Below are positions 19,440 through 28,292 of a stretch of 36,066 nucleotides of DNA, in pieces. Below the pieces are notes generated by a model. The model saw nothing but the letters and a program-made list of their open reading frames with translations. It had not been told where the DNA came from and did not search any database. Location: assembly GCA_030840445.1 (NCBI GenBank), contig JAVEEN010000110.1, forward strand, positions 1-36,066. The letters run 5' to 3'. The stretch is from Pseudonocardiales bacterium. GTDB taxonomy: Bacteria; Actinomycetota; Actinomycetes; Mycobacteriales; Jatrophihabitantaceae. The position numbers and the translations under genes were made by a program. Within the stretch, counting starts at the first letter, position 1; each line of letters opens with the position of its first letter.

Positions 19440-19480
19440 CCCGAACCCTCGGCCCCCAACGAACAGGCCGGGGGTTCGGG
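19440..19480. terminator. Bidirectional terminator-like stem loop between convergent ohr and the SBP gene
   Basis: cccgaaccctcggcc (19440-19454) / ggccgggggttcggg (19466-19480), 14/15 paired. Confidence 0.7.
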
Positions 19481-19494
19481 CAGCACAATGCCAA

Positions 19495-19545
19495 CAGCTA
19501 GGTCAGCCAAACAGCTCAGCCAGCCAAACAGCTAGGCCAGCCAGC
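19495..19545. repeat. 17-bp degenerate tandem repeat, three copies
   Basis: cagctaggtcagccaaa / cagctcagccagccaaa / cagctaggccagccagc. Confidence 0.75.
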
Positions 19546-19557
19546 TAGCCCAAACGG

Positions 19558-20520
19558 TCAGCCAGTCTTGGCTAGGTCGGCGATCGTCTTCAGGCCGTAC
19601 TTGTCGGCAGTCGCCTTCGTGACGACGATCGCGTCGCTGTCCTGAGCCTGGGCCTTGTCGAGAGCGATCAGGTTCGACGGCAATGCCTTGACCAACGCCG
19701 CGTAGACATCGTCCGGGCTTGTCGCGGTCGCGCTCTTGTCGATGAACTGCAGGATGGTCCCGGTGTACTCGGCGAACAGGTCTATCGATCCGTCCTTCAG
19801 ACCTGCGTAGTACTTCTCTCGGCTACCGATGTTCAGGGTGGTCTTGATCGAGGCACCCTGTGCCTTCAAAGCCTCGGCGTAGATGTCGGCGAGAATCACG
19901 TTCTCCGGGAAGTTGGCCGAGCCCACGGTAAGCTTGACCCCCGAGGCCGACGAGCCGGTACTGGACAGGCCGTTGTCGGTGAGCCACTGCTTGGCCACTG
20001 CGTCAGGATCCTGCTTCTGGTTCTGCACCTTCGTCAACAGCTGGCTGAGGCCGTCAGTGGTCAGCTTGGCCTGGATGCCGTTGAGAATCTTCTTGACCCC
20101 GTCGGTGGCCTTGGCCTTGTTGATGATCGGCACGATGTTCTGGGCCGCGAAGTTACTCTTCGGGTCCTCGAGGATCACGAAGTTGTTGGCCTGGATGGAC
20201 GGGTCGGTGGTGAACAGATCCGCTGCATCGATCTGACCGTTCTTCAGAGACGACACGGTCACCGGTCCGCCCGTGTCGGTCACGGTGTACTTGCCGAAGA
20301 CCACACCGTAGTTTTTCTTCAGGCCGGGCAGGCCATCGGTACGGGTCTTGAACTCCGGGGGACCACCCATGATCAGCTTGCTGGCAATGGTGGTCGTGCC
20401 AGCCGAACCCGAGCTGGTGCTGCCGCCCGTGCTGGTCTTCGAGCTGTCTGCGCCACAGGCGGAGAGCCCGAGAGTGAGGGCGGCCGCCGCGGCGGCAAGC
20501 ATCAAGGTCTTGCGATTCAT
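19558..20520 (-). CDS. Osmoprotectant/glycine-betaine-type ABC transporter substrate-binding lipoprotein (OpuCC/ProX/OsmF-like)
   Basis: Lipobox LGLSACG; KLTVGSANFPENVILADIYAEALKAQGASIKTTLNIGSREKYYAGLKDGSIDLFAEYTGTILQF. Confidence 0.9.
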   Translation of the reverse strand: MNRKTLMLAAAAAALTLGLSACGADSSKTSTGGSTSSGSAGTTTIASKLIMGGPPEFKTRTDGLPGLKKNYGVVFGKYTVTDTGGPVTVSSLKNGQIDAADLFTTDPSIQANNFVILEDPKSNFAAQNIVPIINKAKATDGVKKILNGIQAKLTTDGLSQLLTKVQNQKQDPDAVAKQWLTDNGLSSTGSSASGVKLTVGSANFPENVILADIYAEALKAQGASIKTTLNIGSREKYYAGLKDGSIDLFAEYTGTILQFIDKSATATSPDDVYAALVKALPSNLIALDKAQAQDSDAIVVTKATADKYGLKTIADLAKTG

Positions 20521-20588
20521 GTCGTCTCCATAGGAATAGGTGAGTTACTAGACATTACCTGGAGTGGTCTGCCCACCGGGCGACGGAT

Positions 20589-21347
20589 TCAGATGGCAGC
20601 CACCTCCGCTTGCGTCACACTTGCCAGCCTGGGGTCGGGTAGCCGCTTCTTTGAGAACCGTCCCGTAAGGCCGCGTGACACGGTGTAGCGCTGGACGAGA
20701 TACAGCAACAGATCCGCGACCAGCGCGAGTGCGGCAACCAGAACGCCACCGCCGATCATCTGCGGGAAGTCCTGCTGGGCCAAGCCGTCGTAGATGAACC
20801 GGCCCAATCCGCCGAGCGGCAGGTACGAGGCGATGGTCGCGGTAGCGATGACCTGCAGGGTCGCGGACCGGAATCCGGAGAAGATCAGCGGCAGGCTGCA
20901 GGGCAGTTCCACCTTCAGCAGTACCTGCTTCCCGGTCATGCCCATGCCTTCGGCCGCGTCCCGGACCGCCGGATCGACGTTCTCTACGCCGGCGAAGGTG
21001 TTGGACAGGATGGAGGGGATGGCCAGCACGATCAGCACGATCTCCGTTGGAATCAGGTAGCCCGTGTCGGTTCGCCCGTAGAAGTGCGGCGCGATAATGA
21101 CGGTGAGCAGGACCAGCACGCCAACCGTCGGCAGCGCTCGGAGCGTGTTGGCGGCTGCGATCAGCCATTTGCCACGGCCGGTGTGTCCGATGACCAGCCC
21201 CAGCGGCAGTGCGATGATGAGAGCCACCAGCAGGGCGAAGGCGCAGAAACGCACATGCGCCGCCAGCTGGGTGGCGATCCCGGTGTCGAAGCGAGTGTCC
21301 TTCCAATGGGCGGGGTCGTTCAGCCACGTGAATACCTCACCGATCAT
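20589..21347 (-). CDS. OpuC-type ABC transporter permease
   Basis: Internal start MIGEVFTWLNDPAHW within ORF 20589..21953 (ATGA overlap with upstream permease); ALPTVGVLVLLTVI, EGMGMTGKQVLLKVELPCSLPLIFSGFRSATLQVIATATIASYLPLGGLGRFI. Confidence 0.9.
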   Translation of the reverse strand: MIGEVFTWLNDPAHWKDTRFDTGIATQLAAHVRFCAFALLVALIIALPLGLVIGHTGRGKWLIAAANTLRALPTVGVLVLLTVIIAPHFYGRTDTGYLIPTEIVLIVLAIPSILSNTFAGVENVDPAVRDAAEGMGMTGKQVLLKVELPCSLPLIFSGFRSATLQVIATATIASYLPLGGLGRFIYDGLAQQDFPQMIGGGVLVAALALVADLLLYLVQRYTVSRGLTGRFSKKRLPDPRLASVTQAEVAAI

Positions 21348-22042
21348 GACCGCACCGCCTTTCGCCAGGGGGTCAGCAAGGTGTTGAGGATGATCACGAT
21401 GCGGTCGAGCACCAGCGCCAGCAGCACGCAGAGCACGATGCCGAGCACGATCGGCGGGTAGTACGGCCCGGTGGTCGAATTCTGGAACCCGAGCGTGAAG
21501 AGCTGCCCTAGGTTCGACATGCCGATCGTGCCCGAGACGGCCACGATGCTCACGTTGGCGACGAGTGCCACGCGGAGACCGGCCGTGATGACCGGGACGG
21601 CGATCGGCAGTTCCACCCGGAAGAACCGGCCCAATGGCTTGAACCCGATTGCCGTCGCTGCCTGGACGGTGTCTTCGGAGACCGAGGCCAACCCGTCGGC
21701 CACCACGCGCACGAGCAGCGCAATCGAGTACAGGGTGAGCGCGATCGGGACCTGTTTCGGGTCGAGGGACTTCAGCCCGAACAAGGGCGGGATCAACACG
21801 AACAACGCGATCGACGGGATGGTGTAGATCAGCCCGGTCAGCGAGATCAGTGGCGGGTACACGAATCGGTACCGCCGAGCCAGCCAGCCCAACGGCAGCG
21901 CGACGAGAAGGCCTATCACTACCGGGACGACGGACAGCCAGGTATGCGACCACAGCCAGCTCAGGTCGGTGCTGCGATGGTCCATGAAGTAGCCCCAGAA
22001 GTGCAGGGGAGACGAACTTGACGAGGTGGCGAGTGCGGTCAT
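21344..22042 (-). CDS. OpuC-type ABC transporter permease
   Basis: YTIPSIALFVLIPPLFGL, IGFKPLGRFFRVELPIAVPVITAGLRVALVANVSIVAVSGTIGMSNLGQLF. Confidence 0.9.
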   Translation of the reverse strand: MTALATSSSSSPLHFWGYFMDHRSTDLSWLWSHTWLSVVPVVIGLLVALPLGWLARRYRFVYPPLISLTGLIYTIPSIALFVLIPPLFGLKSLDPKQVPIALTLYSIALLVRVVADGLASVSEDTVQAATAIGFKPLGRFFRVELPIAVPVITAGLRVALVANVSIVAVSGTIGMSNLGQLFTLGFQNSTTGPYYPPIVLGIVLCVLLALVLDRIVIILNTLLTPWRKAVRS

Positions 22043-22045
22043 GCC

Positions 22046-23176
22046 CTACCTCCGTTCCGACCCGGAGCCGGTCACGGCTGCCGCTCCCGGCCTGCGCTTC
22101 TCGATGAGCCCGAGAACCTCGGCAGCGGTGATGGATCCCAGAAGTGTTCCGTCGGAGTCGACGACCACACCGCGCCCGGACGGCGAGGAGAGGCAGGCAT
22201 CCAAGGCCTCGCGTAACGAGCCGCCCTGAGTCGCCAGGGTGCCGCCCCGATACAGCATCTCGGCGGTGACTGTGGTGTGGTCCGGTCTGAGTTCAGCCAG
22301 GTTCAGCCAGCCCTGCGGGACGTTGGCAGCGTCCACGACCAGGATCCAGTTGTCCAGGTCGGCACGGCTGGGAACGGGGGCGCCCATGGTCACGGTTTGC
22401 TCGTCGTGCACGGCAAGCTCACCAACGGTGGCGAAGGTGAGGGCCCGATACCCCCGGTCGCGCCCGACGAAACCGGCGACGAACTCGTCCACCGGTCGGC
22501 TGAGCAGTTCGGCCGGGGTGGCCAGCTGGGCCAGATGACCCCCGACCCGCAGCACCGCCACCTGGTCGCCGAGCTTGATGGCCTCGTCGATGTCGTGCGT
22601 GACGAACACGATGGTCTTGCCGAGATCGCTCTGCAGCCGGAGGAACTCATCCTGGAGCTGATCGCGCACGACCGGATCGACGGCCGAGAACGGTTCGTCC
22701 ATCAGCATCACGGGTGGATCCGCGGCAAGCGCCCTGGCCACGCCGACGCGCTGCTGCTGACCGCCCGAGAGCTGGGAGGGATAGCGCTTGGCGAACCTGG
22801 GATCCAGTCCCACCCGCTCGATGAGTTCCATCGCGCGGGCCCTAGCCTGCTTCTTGTCGGTGCCCAGCAGGTACGGCACGCTGGCGACGTTGTCGATGAT
22901 GGTGCGGTGCGGGAACAGCCCGGCGTGCTGGATGACGTACCCGATGCCACGCCGGAGTTGGGCCGCGTCGACCTTGGTGACGTCCTGGTCGTCAATCAGG
23001 ATTCTCCCCGCAGTCGGCTCGATCATCCGGTTGATCATCCGCAGGCTGGTGGTCTTACCGCAGCCGGACGGACCCACCAGGACGGTGATCTGGCCAGAGG
23101 GGGCGACGAAGTCCAACTCGTCCACGGCCACGGTGCCGTCGGGGTATCGCTTGGATACCGATTCGAAGCGGATCAC
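22046..23176 (-). CDS. OpuC-type ABC transporter ATP-binding protein with C-terminal CBS domains
   Basis: LVGPSGCGKTTSLRMINRMIEPTAG, QLSGGQQQRVGVARALAADPPVMLMDEPFSAVDP, CBS-like RGVVVDSDGTLLGSITAAEVL. Confidence 0.93.
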   Translation of the reverse strand: MIRFESVSKRYPDGTVAVDELDFVAPSGQITVLVGPSGCGKTTSLRMINRMIEPTAGRILIDDQDVTKVDAAQLRRGIGYVIQHAGLFPHRTIIDNVASVPYLLGTDKKQARARAMELIERVGLDPRFAKRYPSQLSGGQQQRVGVARALAADPPVMLMDEPFSAVDPVVRDQLQDEFLRLQSDLGKTIVFVTHDIDEAIKLGDQVAVLRVGGHLAQLATPAELLSRPVDEFVAGFVGRDRGYRALTFATVGELAVHDEQTVTMGAPVPSRADLDNWILVVDAANVPQGWLNLAELRPDHTTVTAEMLYRGGTLATQGGSLREALDACLSSPSGRGVVVDSDGTLLGSITAAEVLGLIEKRRPGAAAVTGSGSERR

Positions 23177-23946
23177 GTTCCAGTCTCCTGTCGAGGGGTG
23201 CGCGCCGGTCCCGGCGAACGTGGTGGGGCAATGCCGAGCTGAGTGCCGAGTGACCGGGCTTCGTCGGCGACGATGTCTCCGTAGCGGTGCAGGGTCTTGT
23301 CATCGATCCGATAGGTCGGACCGAGCAGGCTGAGGGCACCGGCGACGCCGCCGGGCCGCCGGATCGGAGCCACGATGGCCGTCACATCCGGTTCCAGCCG
23401 ATCGCGTTCGGCGACGTACCCAGCCGGGCCGATGTCGTCGAGCAATGCGCGCCCGACCGCCAAGTTGGCCAGCGGTAGCGAGCGACCGACCCAGCTGGTG
23501 TGCCGCACCGCGTGGGTGCCTTCGACCATGGCGATGTAGATAGCGGTCTCGTTGGGCCCGAGGATGGCGAGGTAGGCCGACTCGCCGGTGGCCGCGACCA
23601 TGCGGCGCAGCCCGGGCTCGGCCAGGCGCACGATGCCCTGTCGACCGAGGGCGGATGCGCCCAGCTGGATCAGGCGGGCGCCGGCCCGGAAGGAGCCGTC
23701 GTAGTCGCGATCCACGAAGCCGGATCCCTCGAGGGTGCGCAGCAGGCGCAACGCGGTACTGGCCGGCAACTGGGCTCGGCGGGCGCACTCGGACAGGCTG
23801 ATGGAGTCCTCGGCACACACCTCGGCGAGCAGTGCCAGGGCGCGGTCCACCGTGCGGGTAGTGCTGTTGGACGCGATCGCACCCGACACATCACCTGACA
23901 TATCGCCCGACTCGCCGGTCGATATCGCTGCGGAGAGTCCAGTCAT
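23173..23946 (-). CDS. IclR family transcriptional regulator
   Basis: TRTVDRALALLAEVCAEDSISLSECARRAQLPASTALRLLRTLEGSGFVDRD; 4-bp overlap with the ATPase gene downstream. Confidence 0.92.
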   Translation of the reverse strand: MTGLSAAISTGESGDMSGDVSGAIASNSTTRTVDRALALLAEVCAEDSISLSECARRAQLPASTALRLLRTLEGSGFVDRDYDGSFRAGARLIQLGASALGRQGIVRLAEPGLRRMVAATGESAYLAILGPNETAIYIAMVEGTHAVRHTSWVGRSLPLANLAVGRALLDDIGPAGYVAERDRLEPDVTAIVAPIRRPGGVAGALSLLGPTYRIDDKTLHRYGDIVADEARSLGTQLGIAPPRSPGPARTPRQETGT

Positions 23947-24041
23947 GCTTACCCACCGTCATTTCACGGTATAGAAGACGCTTGCCACTGCGCGGTAGAG
24001 TCGCACGGCGGCGGCGTTGGGGGAAGGCTTTGCGGCAAAGT

Positions 24042-24055
24042 TTTCAATATTGAAA
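24042..24055. promoter_or_regulatory. Perfect 14-bp palindrome in the IclR/HAL-like divergent intergenic region (candidate IclR operator)
   Basis: tttcaat|attgaaa, between IclR start (23946) and HAL-like start (24119). Confidence 0.6.
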
Positions 24056-24118
24056 CAACCACGTGGGGCTGACAACGGGTGCTACGAGGCCAGCATTCCC
24101 CTGCAACCGGGAGTCGTC

Positions 24119-25612
24119 ATGATCATCGACGGGCGGACGTTGAGCGTTGCCGACCTCCGAGCCGCTGCCGTGCGGCCGGCGGGCGTGTCCCTTTCCGACG
24201 ATGCCCTGGCACGAGCTGCCGCGTCCCATGAGTTCGCACGGCTTGCCGGCGTCCGTCGTCCGATCTACGGTCGCTCGACCGGTGTCGGTGCGAACCGGAC
24301 GGTCAGCATCGCCGACGATCCGGGGGCGCTCCGGCAGGCGGCGCTCGGACTGTTGCGCAGCCACGCGACGTCGGCCGGCGAGCTACGGGCACCCGAGCGG
24401 GTCCGGGCCATGCTCCTCGTGCGGCTCAACCAACTGGCCGCCGCCGGCAGTGGCGCGGACCCGAGATTGCTCGAGGTCCTGGCCGACCTGATCAATGCCG
24501 ATGCACTGCCCCCGATCCGGGAACTGGGCGGGATCGGCACCGGTGATCTGTCCGCGCTCGCCACCACCGCCTTGGCGATCGAGGGCGAGGTCCCCACGCT
24601 GGGTCCGGGCGGGCAGCCGGGTGGGTACCCGGCTGGGTACCCGGCAAGGCCGGCGTTCCGGTTCGGCTTGGGCGACGCGCTGCCCTTTCTGAGCAGCAAC
24701 GCGGCGACGCTGGCCGATGCGGCGCTCGGCCTGGACGGGCTGCAACGGCTGGCCGAAGCGGTGGTGGTCGTCGCGGCGCTCAGTTTCAGCGCGGTGGACG
24801 GCAACGACGAGGCATTCGCCGGTGCGGTCGAGCAGGTGACGCCGTTCGAGGGCGCGCGCTGGGTCTGCCGCTCGGTCCGCGCGATGGTCGACCCGGTGCC
24901 GGCCGCTCGCATCCAGGACCCGTTCGGGTTGCGCACGCTGCCTCAGGTGCACGGCGCCTTCATCGATGCGCTGGCTGCCCTTGAGCGAACGGTCCTGGCC
25001 CTGATGAACACCTCGTCGGAGAACCCGGTGCTGTCACCGGAGCTCGGGGTGGCTCATCACGGTGGGTTCCACGCGGCCTACCTGGCCCAAGCCCTGGACG
25101 CGGTGGCACTGGCGGCCGCGCAATCCGCCCAGCTCTCGTTGGCGCGCCTGACCATGCTGGACGAACCTGCGTTGACCGGCCTGGCGCCGTTTCTCGGGGA
25201 CGGTACGCCGGGCGCGTCCGGCACGATGATCGTGGAGTACGTGTCGGCCTCGGCTCTGGCGGCGTTGCGGGCGCTGGCGGTGCCGGCCAGTCTGCAGACC
25301 GTCACGCTGTCGCGCGGCGTCGAGGAGGACGCCAGTTTCGCGTCGCTGGCAGCTCGCCAGGTGCTCGACTCGGTAGCCCTGTTCCGCACCGTCCTGGCCG
25401 GCGAGTTGGTGGCCGCGGTGCGCTGCATCCGGCTGCGCGGGCTGACGCCTTCGGTCCTAGGGCCCGTCCTCGATGCGGCGGCTGAACTCGGCGGCGAGGC
25501 CGCAGACCGGGATCTCACCGGCGACCTCGACGTCGCCGGGCGCTTGGTGGACGCCCTGCCCGGCTTGCTCGCTCAGATCATGTCGTCCAGCGGACGAAGC
25601 TCGTCGGCATAG
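24119..25612 (+). CDS. HAL/PAL (aromatic amino acid lyase) fold protein with non-canonical MIO motif
   Basis: MIIDGRTLSVADLRAAA, IYGRSTGVGANRT, RELGGIGTGDLSALATTALAIEG (canonical GSVGASGDLAPLAH), QDPFGLRTLPQVHGA (canonical QDPYSLRCxPQVxGA), SSENPVL. The track start 24017 places the palindrome inside coding sequence, so ATG 24119 is preferred. Confidence 0.85.
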   Translation: MIIDGRTLSVADLRAAAVRPAGVSLSDDALARAAASHEFARLAGVRRPIYGRSTGVGANRTVSIADDPGALRQAALGLLRSHATSAGELRAPERVRAMLLVRLNQLAAAGSGADPRLLEVLADLINADALPPIRELGGIGTGDLSALATTALAIEGEVPTLGPGGQPGGYPAGYPARPAFRFGLGDALPFLSSNAATLADAALGLDGLQRLAEAVVVVAALSFSAVDGNDEAFAGAVEQVTPFEGARWVCRSVRAMVDPVPAARIQDPFGLRTLPQVHGAFIDALAALERTVLALMNTSSENPVLSPELGVAHHGGFHAAYLAQALDAVALAAAQSAQLSLARLTMLDEPALTGLAPFLGDGTPGASGTMIVEYVSASALAALRALAVPASLQTVTLSRGVEEDASFASLAARQVLDSVALFRTVLAGELVAAVRCIRLRGLTPSVLGPVLDAAAELGGEAADRDLTGDLDVAGRLVDALPGLLAQIMSSSGRSSSA

Positions 25613-26148
25613 GACACCGACTCGCGACGCAACACTCCGGTCGGGCCGACGGTGTATTGGCCCATCCGCCACAGCGGTGGCGAGTAGGCGTGGATCGACA
25701 CGCTGCCCGGGTCGCGTCCGGTCAGCCGGTGGATGTGATCGGGCCCGAAGGAGTACGCCTGCCCGGCGACCACATCGGTGGCCAGGCTGGGACGGTCCAC
25801 CGCGAGGTTGTGTTCGACCAGGCGACCCTGCACGACGGCAATCGCGCCTGAAGAGATGTCGTGGTCATGCCAGCCGGTGTCGTTTCGGGGTGTCCAGCAC
25901 AGTACCCAGATATCGACGTGCGAGTCCCGGTACAGCGAGACGTAGTGCCGTTTGTCGTCGTCGAATGCGATGTGCTGGGTCCACAGGTCCGGCTGCGCGG
26001 CGATGGCCGAGGCCAACTCCAGCAGTTCTCGCCGGTCGAGGTCACGGTTGGGCAGCGTCTGGAGGGTGAGCTGATCTGCGACCGCGCAAGCGGTTGCCCC
26101 GTCAGCCCCGCCGCGGCCCGGCGAGCTGGTATCCATTGCGTTGTTCAT
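25573..26148 (-). CDS. Cysteine dioxygenase-like cupin
   Basis: HYVSLYRDSHVDIWVLCWTPRNDTGWHDHDISSGAIAVVQGRLVEH ... YSFGPDHIHRLTG, SIHAYSPPLWRMGQYTVGPTGVLRR. Confidence 0.85.
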   Translation of the reverse strand: MNNAMDTSSPGRGGADGATACAVADQLTLQTLPNRDLDRRELLELASAIAAQPDLWTQHIAFDDDKRHYVSLYRDSHVDIWVLCWTPRNDTGWHDHDISSGAIAVVQGRLVEHNLAVDRPSLATDVVAGQAYSFGPDHIHRLTGRDPGSVSIHAYSPPLWRMGQYTVGPTGVLRRESVSYADELRPLDDMI

Positions 26149-27132
26149 CTAGCGGATTCCCTTCAGGAGTCGGGCCGGGTTGGTCACGGAGATGGCGTGC
26201 CAGGCGGCTTCGCCCAGCTGTGGATCGGTGGGACCGGCGTACGGGCGGTCGCTGCCCAGCACGATCGGGTCGAGGCCCAGCGCCCGGACGAGGGCATCGA
26301 TGCCTTGCCGCCCGTACGAGGACGTGTCGACGTAGACGTTCTTCTGCAACACGGCCGAACTACCGCTGCGGGCCTCGAATCGCTCGTGGTGGACCGCCGC
26401 CAGGCCTGCACCGGCCACGAAGCACACTCGCAGGTCCGGGAGCAGGCTCGGGCCAGCCACCTGCCAGGCCCACCATGCGGCCTGCAACTGGGCCGGATAG
26501 TCGACGACCGCCGGCCACCAGGACGGGGTGCCCGGCTCGGGTGGCCCGCCTCGCCGGCCGCTCGTCGAGCCGACCGGCCCGGGGTGGACGAGAACCGGCT
26601 TGTTCTGCCGTTCGCAGCAGCGCAGCACCGCGGCCATTCGCTCGACTCCGCCCGGATCGGCGAGCTGGGTGGCACTGATCTGAAGGCCGACGAACGTGTC
26701 CGACGTCAGGTCCTGGCTCAATGCGCCGAGATCGGGATCGATCTCGCTCACCGCGGCCCAGCCGGCGAAGGGTTCGGGCAACTCGCGGACGCCGTCCCGC
26801 CAGCCCTCCAGCAACGGCTCAGCCTGGGCGGGCGGGAGTGATTCGATGCCGAGCGGGGTGGACATGGACAGCAGTACCCGAGTGCAGTCGCTGTCCAGCC
26901 GGCTCCGGCGCGACAGGTCATGATCGGCCGGATCGACTTGGTACGGGGCCTCGCCTGCCGTGATGAGTGTCCAGTCACGCAGCATCGGCGCTTCGGTCCG
27001 CCGCCGCAGGCCCTCGAGGAGCTGTTCGGGCCAGAGGTGCTGATGTACGTCGGTGCGCTCCGCGGCGCGCAGCGGTTTGGTCGCCGCCGGTCGGACCGCT
27101 GCCGTGGTGATCGGTGACGCCAGCGAGGTCAC
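26149..27132 (-). CDS. Amidohydrolase_2 family metal-dependent hydrolase
   Basis: TDVHQHLWPEQLLEGL, KPVLVHPGPVG, NVYVDTSSYG, IVLGSDRPYAGP; stop codon abuts the cupin ATG (TAGATG). Confidence 0.82.
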   Translation of the reverse strand: MTSLASPITTAAVRPAATKPLRAAERTDVHQHLWPEQLLEGLRRRTEAPMLRDWTLITAGEAPYQVDPADHDLSRRSRLDSDCTRVLLSMSTPLGIESLPPAQAEPLLEGWRDGVRELPEPFAGWAAVSEIDPDLGALSQDLTSDTFVGLQISATQLADPGGVERMAAVLRCCERQNKPVLVHPGPVGSTSGRRGGPPEPGTPSWWPAVVDYPAQLQAAWWAWQVAGPSLLPDLRVCFVAGAGLAAVHHERFEARSGSSAVLQKNVYVDTSSYGRQGIDALVRALGLDPIVLGSDRPYAGPTDPQLGEAAWHAISVTNPARLLKGIR

Positions 27133-27189
27133 CGGAGCACCTCCGCAGCTGGCATTGCCCTACCTCGCAGAAATCGCCACAAAGAAGTC

Positions 27190-27203
27190 GTGAACCGCTT
27201 CAC
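27190..27203. promoter_or_regulatory. LacI-family operator half-site pair 1
   Basis: gtgaaccgcttcac, palindromic arms gtgaa/ttcac. Confidence 0.75.
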
Positions 27204-27214
27204 TGATACGTTTA

Positions 27215-27228
27215 GTGAACCGCTTCAC
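27215..27228. promoter_or_regulatory. LacI-family operator half-site pair 2
   Basis: Second identical gtgaaccgcttcac, 25 bp centre-to-centre from the first. Confidence 0.75.
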
Positions 27229-27264
27229 TGCGACGCTGTCAAGCCTGCCGTTTACTGTCAATGC

Positions 27265-28275
27265 GTGTCGCAGAAGCAGCGCCGGGTGACCTTGCGCGAT
27301 ATCGCTGACGAGACCGGGCTGTCGCTGGCTGCGGTCTCCTACGCGATGCGCGGGCTCCAACTACCTCTGGAGACCCGGCAACGGGTTCAGGAGGTGGCCG
27401 ATCGCCTGGGCTATCAGGCCGATCCGATTGCCCGGGCACTGGCCTCCGGGCGCACCGGGTACGTCGGCGTGCTGTGCGGCTCACTCGGTGACCTGTGGCA
27501 GCAGGGTATCGCCGCCGCCCTCGGGCGCGGACTTCTGCAGGCCTCGCGGCAGGCGCTGATCGTCGATGCCTCCAACGACCCGGCCCTGGAGGCCTCGCTG
27601 GCCGCGCAACTGGTCGATCAACGCGTCGACGCTCTGATCTGCCTGCCGATCGACCCGGCCGCCGAGCATTGGCGTCAGGTCGCCGAACGCACGGTGCTGG
27701 TTTCCATCGGGGACGCACTGCCCGGGGTCTCCACGGCCGCTGAGGTGGTGTTCGACAACGAGGCCACCGTGTCCAGTGCCCTGGAACAACTCGCGCGGCT
27801 GGGACATCGAAATATCGCGGTCCTGACCCCCGCGACCATCGCCACACCGGATCGTCCGGCCGAGGTCGTCGTGCACCGGCTCGCCGCCGAGCTCGGAATC
27901 CGAGCGACCCTGCACACCTCCCCGTACGAACTGGACGGTGCGCACGCCGTTGCCCGAGAGATCCTGGCCGGCGCTGATCCGCCGACCGCCTTCTTCTGCC
28001 TGGCCGACTCGATGGCGTACGGGGTCTATGCCGCAACACGCGAGCTGGGGCTGCGAGTGCCCGAAGACCTCTCCGTCCTGGGCTACGACGACAACCCGGT
28101 GTCGGGTCTGCTGACCCCGCCGCTGTCCAGCTACCGCTGGCCGATCGAGCTGTTGGTCAGCTCCGTCGTGGAACGGACGGTGCGGGCGATCGATGAGGGC
28201 AAACACAGCCGGCGGAAGGTGCTGGTGCCCATTGCACAGCCCCGGCAGTCAGTTGGCCCACCAAAATCTCGCTGA
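27265..28275 (+). CDS. LacI family transcriptional regulator
   Basis: GTG start [51 protein letters not shown]. The track start at 27190 lies in the operator, so GTG 27265 is preferred. Confidence 0.88.
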   Translation: MSQKQRRVTLRDIADETGLSLAAVSYAMRGLQLPLETRQRVQEVADRLGYQADPIARALASGRTGYVGVLCGSLGDLWQQGIAAALGRGLLQASRQALIVDASNDPALEASLAAQLVDQRVDALICLPIDPAAEHWRQVAERTVLVSIGDALPGVSTAAEVVFDNEATVSSALEQLARLGHRNIAVLTPATIATPDRPAEVVVHRLAAELGIRATLHTSPYELDGAHAVAREILAGADPPTAFFCLADSMAYGVYAATRELGLRVPEDLSVLGYDDNPVSGLLTPPLSSYRWPIELLVSSVVERTVRAIDEGKHSRRKVLVPIAQPRQSVGPPKSR

Positions 28276-28292
28276 GCGAGCAGAATGACATC

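Noticed and set aside
24017-24118. Longer N-terminus of the HAL-like ORF starting at 24017
   Set aside because: It contains the candidate operator palindrome, and the peptide MGEGFAAKFSILKQPRG... does not resemble a HAL N-terminus; MIIDGRTLSVADL does.
19558-25612. Specific assignment as an ergothioneine importer plus ergothionase
   Set aside because: Attractive from an OpuC-like importer beside a MIO-less lyase, but no thiourocanate hydratase or other pathway genes are present and motif-level proof is not possible by eye. Kept only as a hypothesis to test.
27190-27264. Longer LacI N-terminus starting at 27190
   Set aside because: It lies over the twin operators; the HTH domain begins directly after GTG 27265.
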